Shown: positions 12,801-23,593 of the stretch, one piece after another
Layout of the letters: each line of letters begins with the position of its first letter
Position numbering within the stretch: position 1 is the stretch's first letter
Origin: Botryosphaeria dothidea
Taxonomy: Eukaryota; Ascomycota; Dothideomycetes; Botryosphaeriales; Botryosphaeriaceae
Reading direction: 5' to 3'
Assembly (NCBI GenBank): GCA_011503125.2
Contig: WWBZ02000033.1
Span: forward strand, 620,001-684,000
Length of the DNA: 64,000 bases
Position numbers and translations under genes: made by a program
The notes under the pieces: model-generated
What the model was told of the DNA's origin: nothing
Seen by the model: the letters and a program-made list of their open reading frames with translations, nothing else
The model's database searches: none

Positions 12801-13933
12801 CCGGGATGTGAGAGTGTGGCTCTCATCGGCGGAGGCGGGGATGGTATCCGCTGCGCAATGCAGTTGCAGAGGCACGGCAGTAGCAACAAAAAAAAAACCA
12901 TTCCGACCATGTGCAGGTTGCAGGAAGAGACACGGGAGAGCACGACAGCCACCACCGGCTGTACATGACGCATCTGCGCCTACGCTGACGTGCATGCGAC
13001 GTCGCAAAGTGTTCGTTGCTGCTGCTGCCGTTGCTGCTCGTTGCCGCAAAATCATTATTGTTAAGCCTCTCGTCTTAATCGGACTTCCCCCTCTTCGTAA
13101 ACCGGTAATTGCTCCTCGCATCCCCAGTCATCGTCGTCGTCCGCTGGCGGTTAAGGCGTCTGCCGGATGTTGGATGGTGCATATCGCTGAACCTGTCCGG
13201 TCGCATGTAAGGGAAGAGGAGCGGAGTGAAATTCCAGCCAATGACGACGCAAGAAGATAGAGAATCGAAGGAGAATCGTAAATAGATCGGGGTAATGGGA
13301 CAAAGCGTGAGAAATGTCCGCTCACCCCAAACACGTGAGCAGGCATCATGCCGTGTGACCAACCAAGCCAACAGCTGCTCGCTTTCCTTCCCAATGCAAA
13401 AACAACCATCGGCATTTGAGCTTTTTTCTTTTTTCTTTGCCTGCGCGAATCCGCGCGAGCGCGCATGTGTGCCACACGCCACTGACCGCGAAAACCCGGG
13501 TCAGACGAGAAACAGAAAAGAGGTTCCGCAAGATCAGACGAGGCTTGGATGGCATGCACATTTTCCATCCAGTGGGGAGAGGTGGAATTCTGATGCCTAA
13601 GTCTGTCTGACTGGACCTCATCTCGGGCGAGAACCGAAAAGTCGCGCTAGTCGACACCATCTTTTGATAATGCGCGTGAGCACGCGACAAAGCAGGAATC
13701 AACAAGGGGAAGACAGCCCAATGAGAAGGCGAAGAAGGCGAAGAAGCGCGCTACAGCAAGAAAACCAATCCTTCAGGAAATGCGGGGGAATCGAAAATGG
13801 TAAAGGAAAATGTGATCAGCAGGCGCCAAACAGCCGCATCTAGCCCATAGCCCCATCGTCGATTGGACTAGAAGCACGGGATGCGCACACCGCCGCTCAC
13901 TCCACGTGTTGCCGTTTATGCGTGCGAGCTTGT
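9891..13933. other. 4.0-kb intergenic region without supportable genes
   Basis: Many short frames occur on both strands, none with a domain, paired splice sites or strong start context. Features seen are a 15-G run at 10003-10017, an A10-type run near 12890, and a short tandem repeat of CGACCCGACT near 12155. I found no tRNA, 5S rRNA or spliceosomal RNA signature by eye. CpA/TpG content looks normal, so it is not RIP-mutated. Confidence 0.45.
10003..10017. repeat. Homopolymer G15 tract
   Basis: Fifteen consecutive G residues preceded by two shorter G runs (GGGGG and GGGG). This could form a G-quadruplex on the plus strand. It lies about 115 bp past the zinc-finger stop codon, so it may be in that transcript's 3' untranslated region. 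Confidence 0.8.
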
Positions 13934-14227
13934 TTAGCGGTTCTTTGCTCCGCCGCCACCGCCGAGCGTGAAGCGGCGCAACCGATTGCGCATCGTCGGG
14001 CTGGTTGGACTCGAAGGCGTCGAGGAGTCTGCTGACGAGGTCGACGATGCACCCGAATCGCTGTTGTTGCGGGGTTTGCTGGACGAGTTCTTGTTGGAGC
14101 CGGGGATGTCGCCCGTCGAGGATCGTCTTTGGGTCTCGGCAAGGATGTCTTCGAGGCTGACGTTGTAGCCCGAGTAGGTAGGTTGAGTTGTTGTGTCGAG
14201 GACTTCGATGAATTTTGAGGATGCCAT
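13934..14227 (-). CDS. Small Ser-rich protein of unknown function
   Basis: A 97-codon single-exon frame on the minus strand. The N-terminus is ordered-looking (SSKFIEVLDTTTQPTYSGY, then NVSLEDILAETQRR). A low-complexity Ser/Asn/Thr/Pro middle follows, and the tail is basic with a glycine run (RNRLRRFTLGGGGGAKNR). No signal peptide or membrane segment is visible. The ATG follows CAAA, a good fungal start context, and a TATA-like box lies about 215 bp upstream. Support is from composition, start context and promoter. I do not recognise the family and assign no function. Confidence 0.6.
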   Translation of the reverse strand: MASSKFIEVLDTTTQPTYSGYNVSLEDILAETQRRSSTGDIPGSNKNSSSKPRNNSDSGASSTSSADSSTPSSPTSPTMRNRLRRFTLGGGGGAKNR

Positions 14228-14440
14228 TTTTGTGTTGTTTCTGATCTTCCGGAACTCCTGGCTGAACTCCCTGGACGAATTGGTGTTTTTCTCTTTTTTT
14301 TTCTTTTGTGCGTTGGTGCTGAGCGAGGGTAGAAGAAAGTTGGATGTTCCAGAGGCTGGGTTGAGGAGAGCGAAGCGGTTTTGTAGTGGTGTGAAATGAT
14401 CTGCGTCCCAAAGCGGTAGTATGCGTAGGGAGGGTGGCTT

Positions 14441-14448
14441 TATTTATA
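14441..14448 (-). promoter_or_regulatory. TATA-like box of the small Ser-rich gene
   Basis: Minus-strand TATAAATA, about 215 bp upstream of the ATG at 14227. The leader between them contains a purine-rich stretch on the sense strand (14290-14312), as is common in well-expressed fungal genes. Confidence 0.5.
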
Positions 14449-17400
14449 TGGTGGCGAGTGGGTGGCCTGTCTCGGAGCTGGGAGGGAGGCTGGAGTGAGG
14501 TTCTGGACCGGATGGTGATTGATTGAGGTATGCAGGGGGATGTGATAAATCTTGGTTTAGAGGGCCAGGGGCGGGAGGCGGGAGGGTTAGGGATGCAGAA
14601 ATAATGCGAGCAAGCAGCAGCAGTCGGGGAGCTTTTGAGGAAGAGGCTTGTGTGTCATCTAAGAGACGCTATGGGAATTGCATGGCAATCCCGGGCAGGC
14701 CAGACCCTTTTCTAAGGAATCATGACAGCCACGCGGGGGCTGCTCGGCGGCCGGGTAAGGCTTTGGCTTTTTGGGTTTGCGGCGGAGACCTGAGGGTGGG
14801 AATTGGAGCGGCGCATCCAACAAGCCCCACGAGACGACGACATTGCCGATCGCACTGGGCCTAGCGACCCCTGTCTGGAGCCGAACCCTGGATTCGCGGC
14901 AGACGTTGCTGCTTGCTCGCACGCGCCTGCGCCTCGGTCGGCGGCGGCGGCGGCGAGTCGCGACGATGATCACTCGACGCGCGAGCCTGACGATGCTTAT
15001 GATGCTGATGAGTGCGCAGGCGATCCTTCGGGCTCTGTGCGACCACCGCTGCTGCTAATTTGGGCGACATGTTCGAGTCCAGCCAGGCCAACTCCAGCTC
15101 CTCCAGCAGCCAGCAGCAGGCCCAGACGCAGCTGCTAGCCGAGCGCTGCCCGCCCGCCGCCGGCTTGGGGGCAGCCACTCGCGCGCCGCCAACACGCGTC
15201 TCCAGATGTGCATGTTTTGGCGAAACGGAGATGCGTAAGGTACATGCGTCAGCGTTGCGCATCCGCAGCCTGTTGTTTGGCTCCATGCCTGCTGCGCTCT
15301 GACGCAGGGCCGCGCAGGGATCCGGGGCCGGGCGGCGCTGGGGTCTTCCTGAGCGCTGTTCTCGCCGCCGCCGCCGCCGCCGCCATCTTCTCTCCCCGCC
15401 CACGCCCAGCGCCACGAGTCGGCCGCTGCTCGCCGCCGTGTGACTTCACCCCAGGCAGTCCATCTCACGCTACTCACCGCTCAGGCCAGGGGTCGTGCGG
15501 AAGCGGTGGGTCTCCGCCAACATCGTCAACAGTGTGCACGCGGCGGCAGGCGGGAGGCGCGACTCGCGCGCATCTGCAGATGACGTCTCTGTCCTCTCCC
15601 ATGTCGACCTCTTTACCCGGGAGCAATCAGCAGCGGCACTGATGCCGGCCCGCGGGAGCCTACTCGCTGTATGCAGCAAAAATACGCCCAGGCACCGCTG
15701 CTCGCCCGAAGCTGCAGCTGGCGTAAGCACCATCTACCAACCGGCCGAGGAGCCGCACCGAGTCTTGAGCGAGCAAATGGCACAGCACTGATGCCCACCC
15801 CGAAACAGGGTCCCGCAGATCGGTGCCGCGCACGGCACGAGGTTGCGGAAACCCTCTCCAACGGCCACATCTTCTTCTACATAAGGCGCCGACGCTGCGA
15901 AAACGGATCTCTTTTGTGGCGTGCAGCCAGATTGTACCTCGCGACCTGTCTCGTACCTACGTTGGTGTGTGCAGCTCCATGTCCAGCCAAGCTATGCCAA
16001 CAGTGGGCGCAGCACTCCTCACCAACACTCTCGTCTGCCCTTCCCTTTCACGCAACCGCAACAGAATTTCTTTTGCACAGGCATCAAGCATCGGAGACGG
16101 GCGGAGTGGCTCTGTCGTCTTGGACGAGGCAGCTTTATTCCCCCCCATCGTTATGACCGAGGCCGGATGCCGCCTGCGTTCCGTGGCATTGCGGCTGAGC
16201 AATCCTTTGCCGCTCGCTTCCTTCCCATCCGCCTGATGCAGGCAGCCGCATTCCGTGGTTGCGTACCTCTGCTTGATTGCTGAGGTTCGTGTACGTCACA
16301 CAGGGCTGCTGCGGCCAGATACGCAAGCGATCAGGACGGAGGTACGCGGACATTCTGGGTGGCAAAAACAATCGACCAACGACGAAACAAATGCCATGAA
16401 GCGGGACCGTACGGGGAGAGCGCGGAGACGATTGGGTTAAGGTGTTCAATCCGCTCGTCACCTAACGCTTGCGCTATCTCCGACGCATGGTGGAACTTTT
16501 CTAAACATGTCATCATTTTGTCCCTGGAGCGGAGACAGCAATGGAGGTGTGGAGAGCGGGCCGCGGGTGACTCTTCCATGTGCGATGATGAATGGCGTTG
16601 TTTCTATTCGTGTCTGGAACGCGTCTCCGGCGGTTGGACGAGCTGGACGAAGCAGGATTGATCAGCACTGACGTCGTTGTGGCTTCTCGCTTCTCAAGGT
16701 CAGCCAGGTCTAACTACATACAACGAGGCCTTGCTCACTAAATGCTGCCTCGCTCGGCAAATTTCGTATGCGAAGAGGAGTCAAGCTTTTTCGAACCGCT
16801 AACGATAGATCTCATTCCGACCACCCGCGGCCTCCGCTACGGCTCGCATTGGAGGACGCCCTGTCATTCGTGGAAGAGACAGAACGTCCAAACTCCAGAC
16901 GCCAACAAACCTTGGGAAGAAATCTCCACTCTTATCTCGCGTCGCTATGCCTTGTGATCCCGTACCTTAATTGGCAATCGTCGGCTTGTCTCACGTCCGG
17001 CGCTCCTGACAAGGAGATCGTCCCGGGAACCGCTGAGGTTTGGATAGAGAAGCATGAGGGGTGTTGGCGCATTGGCTTGGGTGTGGAGACCAGTGGAGTC
17101 GAAGGCACTCGAAACTGGTGCCAACAAGCTCAGCTGCCCCTTTCCCCCATTGACCCCCACCGCACCACGAGAGACGACCATGGGCGCTAATGTGCGATGA
17201 TGTCGCACGAGAGCACGACTCTTTTTGAATCCATACGACACGATGGGCGTTTTGGAACAGGGCAGATAGTCCGCAGGTGGATGATGGGCGGAAAAGTCGT
17301 TGCCTGAGACGTCGTTTAGCCCTAAGTCACTCATTGCAAGCAATGCTCCAGCTTGGTTGGTAGTCGTCCCAACTTACGAGCAACAAGGCACGCGATGAAG

Positions 17401-20400
17401 CCTGTCGGACGTCATCACTACTTCGAGCCAACTGCCTCCGTCTGCGCGGCTCGCTGGCCGAGCAATCAAATGGAGCGACATGAACTCATGTTCCGCAGGT
17501 CTTACTACAAGATTACCCGTTTCGGCCATCGGAGAGCTCGGAGGTGTTGGGTATACCAAATCCCGTGGACGCCTCGGAATCCTGCCTCATCTTTCATTCG
17601 TGTATCGGATTTATGTATGTACTCAGCTTAGCCATCACATCCCCGTCCCCACCTCTCGTATTCATGCCGGAGGGCGAGCATTGGGAGGGCAGGACTGATG
17701 AGGAAGGGGCGGCGGATGTGCAAACCATTCCAGGATTTTCCGGTGGATGCTCATCGCCCAAAACAAGTGAGCAGAGGAAGATCGCCAGCTGCAGGAACCG
17801 GGCCGACCCACGACGAGGAGCCACTCAAATATTAGGCAAAAAATCAGGATCAAATTTTCAGAGAATCACGCGCATTGTTCATCACGGGAGCCGCGACGCT
17901 CTCGTCGGTTGTCGTGGGGAAATAATGAGCTTCGGTACCGGAGACCTGGAGTGACCGGTCATGATAGAACCGATAGTTCTTTGTGATGTGAATGACCTAA
18001 CGAAATTGGACAAGCAGCACGGGACACTCATTCCACCGGTACGTCGATTCTTGCAAAAGCACCAGACGTTGAGTTTGAGAGTGTTCGACATCTGCGATAC
18101 AATCTTCGATGGCAACTTCGATGGCCCGATGCTACGTGTGAAGACAAACCAGACGGAGAGAAACGCACACCCGGGAACGGCGGAGACCCTGATGACGCCT
18201 AATCTTGCATCTTCCCCGCGCGGGTCCCTCCAGCCCCTTGCAAGTCTACCCGAGAACAAAGGAAGAAGCACCGTGGGGCCTAAATATTTCTCTCTTGAAC
18301 AAGGAGCTTCCTCTCTACACGTTGCCCGCCGGACGAATCACATCCCTGGCCGACGCCAGTCGTCGTGGCAAAGCGTCGTCCCGAGTCACAGGCCCGTTGC
18401 AGCGGGCGGGGATAACAGAGCGATAACGCAGGCTACAGGGCTGGTTACTGGGTGGCTTATGCAGCACGCGTAAGGCAGCTTGTTGCACCTTTAACGGCTA
18501 TCAAGCAACATCCCATTCAATCAGATATAAAGGAAGAGGGGAGGGGACAGACCTAGGTAGTGTGGAACGCATATCATTGCCCCATGGGGTAAGTCGGCTA
18601 TCTTCTGCGTATGTGTGCGTGCCCTGTGACATTCTTCCGTACCATGCAATCCATGCATGTATCATGTCCCTATTTCAAGGATGTCGACGAAACGTCCGTC
18701 TGACCTCCCGGCCAACGAAAACACGGCGAACAACGCAGCGAACGAAGAGGCGGGAGGCAATGTACAACTCACCAGCCAACCATTCGCCTGCAGCCATGAC
18801 CCCTGGAACATCCTGCGACAAGCCACCCGCATGCTATACCGTCATTTCTTCAGGGTCCTACCGGAGGAGTGTACGCGTCCCCGCCGTGGGGAGGCAAAGG
18901 AAAAAAAAACATCTCTGAGCACGATTCTTCCTTTTCTCCTTCGGCGGAGTGCAGGCTGATCGACACTCGTCCCCGCGAAGGACCAATCAGGAGCACCGAG
19001 TGAGAGTAAGCGGTCTTCCTGAGCATTCTTTTTGGAACGACAACGCATTGCAGTGACTCACCTCTGCCCGCCCCTCCATATCTCTGTATTCATCTCTCCG
19101 CCATCTCCGTCATTGGCGCGGTTCAATCTCCCCGCATCCCGGCGCTCGCACGAGTCATTGCGGTCGATGGGAGGGAGATGGATCGGTGGGACCGAAGTAG
19201 AGAAAAAGGAAATCAACAGTGCATGGCGACAATGGCTTGAAGTGCAGATAGGAGGGAGGCAACGATTTCCGATCACCGCCCGGCCGGCCGGACGGCCGAG
19301 ATGCAATAGTGCTATCAACACAGCGCGCTTCACCAACCGCAATGCTTTTCGCAAAAGCAATAAAGGTTAAACATCCTACAATCACCCATCTAGATCTCGG
19401 TTCCACTGATTTGATAAATTGATACGTAGAGAAATTCAGAAGAGGGTCGAGGCGCGTCGCTTTCCCTCATCCCCGCCAAACCCCGCATTTTTGGGGAGGT
19501 GCGAGAATATTATACTTCCAGGTACACCCGTGGATATATTGTAGGCCACCAGTATTCCCTTCTGTTTCGTGCAGCAATAAATGCAGGAGAAGGTGAGGGG
19601 CACGGGAAAAAGAAACGCAGGGTCTGTGCATGGGAATCTTTCGTACGCCCCGTCTCTCACGTTCCCGTCATTTCAATTTCCTTGCTGCCGTCCCTCGCAT
19701 GCCTATAACGTGACTTGTCACCGAGTAAGTAACAAACTGATTAGAGTTACAACAAGGTCGTAGCTCCCGCCACTGCTTCCGAACCCTCTGCAGGAATAAC
19801 GTGACAATCTTAGAGCTTCCCGTATTTGCAGCGGCTCGGAGGTTTCAGGAATTTTTGGCATAGGGAAGCTTCACTAATCTCATGAAGGGAAGTATGTTTA
19901 TGATGACGGAGATGCTGTGAACCTTGACTTTAAAAAAAGGATCAAAACACGAGGGATGAAGCTTTTACCGACGTCCTTTTTGATTTGGGCAAAGAATTCT
20001 GGCGAGTCAGGAATCTTAAGGCTGCTTAGGGCTGGGCTGGGCAGAAAAGAAGTTGGGGTTGAAGGAATTAAGGCGCGGATAGCACGGTCGGTGAAGCGGC
20101 AGACGTCAGTGGTACTAACGCAAGTCATGGGCAGCAAGAAGCCAAACCACGTGTCCGTCGATCGTGGTGTTATGCGATGAGGGGTACACCTTGATCGTGC
20201 GCTCAGGCAGGAAAAAAGAGACAGGTACGGTGAGGAGCAATCTAGTCAGGCGTTGACTCGAGGCAACTGAACGAGGGGAAGGATCGCGTGCTGTCTTCGG
20301 CAGGATTTCTGTTTCTGACTAGAGCGCCGTCTTCACGATGGTACTAGCTTTGCTTTTTCTAGATGTGAGTGCAGAATGTAAGCTGCACTCAGTTGGTCCG

Positions 20401-21146
20401 ATGTTGCGCCTAAATGATGCCATGGAGACGGATACCGCGGAAAGACTAGGAGAAGAGGTAGGCAGAGATCTGAGCAAAAGGAACGGGAAAGTAATGCGAG
20501 TGTGGCCGAGAAGACGCCTGGACCCGCCGTCAGATTAGGTGGACGAAGACACGGTATGCATGGACGATTTCTCATTACAAAGATTGCTTATTTTTTATTT
20601 TCAAAATGCTGCTTCTCTATACGGCAGAAAGGGATGTGTCCAACTGGAATAAGGTCTGAGATCCACAAGAGAAAGAAAGTAGACTAAATAGCGGGAACGA
20701 TTGTTGCTCTCGCATCAACTATAGGCGTTCAACGCACGGGGCGTAGGTGTTGAACGTATATGCTCGTGATGCTGTACCTATGCCGGCACTTGCCGACAGC
20801 ATGACCATCCCATCGCTTCTCAAGCAAGACGGATGAACGGATGCGGACCGATTGGAAATCATAGATCGACTCGAGCGGTACCGCGCTCATCGAAGCTAAT
20901 GCAGAGCGAGAGCCAAAGGGTGTACCACGCCCGCCCGTTCCATCTTGAGGTCTCGCCGTTGGAAGGCCGATGCACTCCACGAAAGCCAATCTGATCATGT
21001 CCTTGCGTCTTTCTCGACCGCGGGATCCCGAGGGCCTGTTCGGGGAGGTAAAGGTTCAAGTATGCCATGGCATCATACCGGCTCATCCGGAGACGCGTAT
21101 CCTCAAACGCCATTGCAAGCAAGTCTAGTTGAAAGTAGCATAGTCA
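14449..21146. other. 6.7-kb intergenic region without supportable genes
   Basis: No frame here shows a domain, a consistent exon model or a plausible N-terminus. The 14.8-15.6 kb part is GC-rich with CGG/CGC microsatellites and produces long but compositionally biased spurious frames on both strands. CpA/TpG is not depleted. No tRNA or other structural RNA was recognised. It contains the 3' flank of Elongin-C at its right end. It may hold a long non-coding transcript or distal regulatory DNA. Confidence 0.45.
15363..15384. repeat. (CGC)7 microsatellite
   Basis: Seven perfect CGC units plus one base. A shorter GGC run lies near 14940. They account for the Ala/Arg/Gly-rich spurious frames in this area. 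Confidence 0.9.
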
Positions 21147-21604
21147 TCAGACTGCGATTGCAAGGCGTTAGCGGAGGATGTTGTTGCACAACCGTGAAAG
21201 GCGCTGGTGTCACTAACCATTCAGGTAGTCAGCAGCCATGAGCAGCTCAAGGCACAGCTCAGGTGGGACATCCATGTCTGGAACGTCCTTCGCATCTTTG
21301 TGTTTCTCGTTGTAGTACAAGTACTCGCACACCTTCTCAAGCACGACGCCGTTGATGTTCTCAAACACGCAACGGTTGCTCTTGGCCTCGGCGAAGTTGT
21401 CTGTGGTGAAGACGATGTCAGCGCACCGATCCTGAATAGCAAGTGTGAATCTGAGAGAGTAAATGGAAGATGTAGCGCACTGGTTGGGTCCAACATGCGC
21501 TTGATAGCGCCAGAGATGTTTGCCGCAGAACGCAGGACCTTGAACTCAAAACCGTCGCGCGAGACGAGCGTCACGTACTCTGTCATCGTAGTTGACGACG
21601 CCAT
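21147..21604 (-). CDS. elc1: Elongin-C (BTB/POZ-fold adaptor of cullin ligases)
   Basis: Minus-strand exons 21481-21604, 21218-21400 and 21147-21151 give 103 codons, close to the family length. Exon 1 encodes EYVTLVSRDGFEFKVLRSAANISGAIKRMLDP (shown in two parts: EYVTLVSRDGFEFKVL and AANISGAIKRML). Exon 2 gives NNFAEAKSNRCVFENINGVV, then VCEYLYYNEKHKD and PPELCLELLMAADYLN. Elongin-C adopts the Skp1/BTB fold and links substrate receptors to cullins. Intron 1 (21401-21480, GTGCGC donor) is needed to keep the conserved frame. The last intron (21152-21217, GTTAGT donor, GCTAAC branch) leaves a terminal exon of only TC-TGA. Reading through instead gives LNG-stop at 21213, the same length. Head-to-head with the reductase gene. 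Confidence 0.85.
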
Positions 21605-21858
21605 GGTGGTTGGGCTGAGAGTTGACGGGTACCGATGCGTTGACGGGCGGTGGTGATGGAAGAGGAAGGATGCAAGCTTGATGCTGAGTTGAAAGGAAAA
21701 AGCGCGGCCGGCAGAAGAGGTGGGACGAGCTCAGCGCCACGCGAGAGCACGCGACTTCGCGTCGTCGAGATGCTGCACCTCACGTCTCCCACCACCACCT
21801 CAGCTAGAGCTTATTTTCTTTGATTCCCAAGATAATTGAAGAGCGCTCATAGTAGTAA
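21605..21858. promoter_or_regulatory. Shared bidirectional promoter region (Elongin-C / reductase)
   Basis: 254 bp separate the two divergent start codons, so both core promoters overlap or interleave. No clear TATA box is visible on either strand. Confidence 0.5.
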
Positions 21859-23402
21859 TTGGCCTTTGAGTATTCCATCCCAATGCTGCCGCGTACACGC
21901 TTGCGCAGATTCAATCTGCCTACCGCTTCCGCACCCAGGCCTGCCTTCCGTCACACCCCAGCTGCAGTATCATCCTACCACACCACCAGTCCCGCTCCCC
22001 TGGCCGGCCACCACGTCCTCATCGCCGGCGGCTCTCGCGGCATCGGCAAAGCCATCGCCTCGCGCCTCGCCGCCCTCTCTGCCAGCACCACCATCGTCGG
22101 CCGCAACCCCTCGACCCTCCTCTCCGCAACCAAGGAAATAGCTTCTTCCGCACCAGCAACCCCCACGGCACCCTCTCCCGAACCATTGCCAACGCACGGG
22201 TACGTCGCCGGCGACATCTCCACCAAAGGCTTCTGGGAAATGCTCTCCCGCTCCCTCATCCTTCGCCACACCGTCGTCCCCTCCACCGCTTCCGAGAAGC
22301 AGCAGCATCCAGATCCAGACCCCCAAGCCCACAAATTCGACCCCTCTCCGCTCACAATCCTCGTCAACGCGGCTGGCGTGACGCACAACGCGCTGCTGGT
22401 GCGCCAGACAGCCTCCGCCGCCGAGGACGTGGTGCAGACGAACCTGATGGGCACGGTGTGGGGGTGCAAGGTGCTGGGCAAGGTGCTGATCGGGAACGCA
22501 AGGAGGAAGAAAGACGTGAGGGGAGGGCTGTCGATCGCGAACGTGAGCTCGTTGCTGGCGGTGCAGGGAGGGGTCGGGTCGGCGGCGTACGCGGCGAGCA
22601 AGGCCGGCGTGCTGGGTATGTGTGTACCTCTTTCAAATCAACCTTGTTATTAGTGTGGAATGGATTGGACTGGATTGTTCCGCTCAACGCCCCTATCTCA
22701 TTTAGTGTATTTGCTAATCCAGTGCCCCAATAATCACAGGTCTTACGCGCGCACTTGCTGGTGAAATGGGTCCGCTGGGAGTAAGGGTTAACGCCATCGT
22801 TCCGGGCTATGTTGAGACTGATATGACGGCCGGTAAGTCTATTCACCAAACCAGACTAAACAGGCGTGTGTTCAGGCACGTGAATACATATCTCTGTTTC
22901 CATATCAAAATTCCATGTCTCTATTCTTTGACTATTTCCTCCGGAGGCCAGCTCAATTTATATGATCCTCAAATCATCCAATTGATCAGCCATCCATTGA
23001 GATGACCCCCTTTCTGAAAATGCAAAAGCAGAAAAGCAACTGCAAAAGAAAAGAGCAGCTCCCCTTTGCATACTTTGCGGGCAGAAAAGAAAGAGATCGT
23101 TCGCTAATGTACAAATATCCGATTTCCCAACCAACAGCCATGCAAACGGAAGCCCGCGAGAAGGCTTTGGAACGTATTCCATTGAAACGCTTCGGCACCG
23201 TTGAGGAAATAGCCGATGCCGCCGTCTTTCTCGCAACCAATCAGTATGCAAATAACTGCGTCATTAACCTCGACGGAGGTTTGAGTGCGGTGAGTGCTCG
23301 TAGTCGGCATAATCCCTTTTTCTCTCTCGTGTCATGTTACTCAAAAACGCCATACGCAAGAGTGGTATAAGTACAATTGCTGACGCGCGGAAGCAGATCT
23401 AA
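21859..23402 (+). CDS. Mitochondrial-type 3-oxoacyl-[ACP] reductase (SDR family, FabG/Oar1-like)
   Basis: Exons 21859-22615, 22740-22832, 23138-23289 and 23397-23402 join to 335 codons. The N-terminus is basic and amphipathic (MLPRTRLRRFNL from the second Met at 21883), fitting a mitochondrial presequence. The cofactor loop GGSRGIGK, NAAG, the catalytic Ser in NVSSL and the YAASK Tyr-x3-Lys motif are present, with the C-terminal NLDGGLSA signature of FabG-like enzymes. In mitochondrial type-II fatty-acid synthesis this enzyme reduces 3-oxoacyl-ACP with NADPH. Intron 2 is long for the window (305 bp), and the last exon encodes only Ile-stop. A longer-than-usual insertion (about residues 95-150) lies between the cofactor site and NAAG. 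Other SDR substrates cannot be excluded. It converges on uba2, 191 bp apart. Confidence 0.85.
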
Positions 23403-23593
23403 TCGGAACTGAACAAGAGGCAGATGTAGCTTGCCTGATTGGGATCTCACCGCCTAGGCCAGGCAGCGGATCATTCTATGATTTGAGTTGACTGCGTTTG
23501 GGCTTCGGCTTTCGGCAAAGGCGACGTTGCTGGGAGCATTTCATGCTTTTGATATTGCAGTGACGTCACAAGAAGGAGCGGAGCGCGCCTACC

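Noticed and set aside
14861..15415. 184-codon minus-strand frame, Arg/Ala-rich
   Set aside because: Produced by CGG/CGC microsatellite and GC bias; equally long frames exist on the opposite strand.
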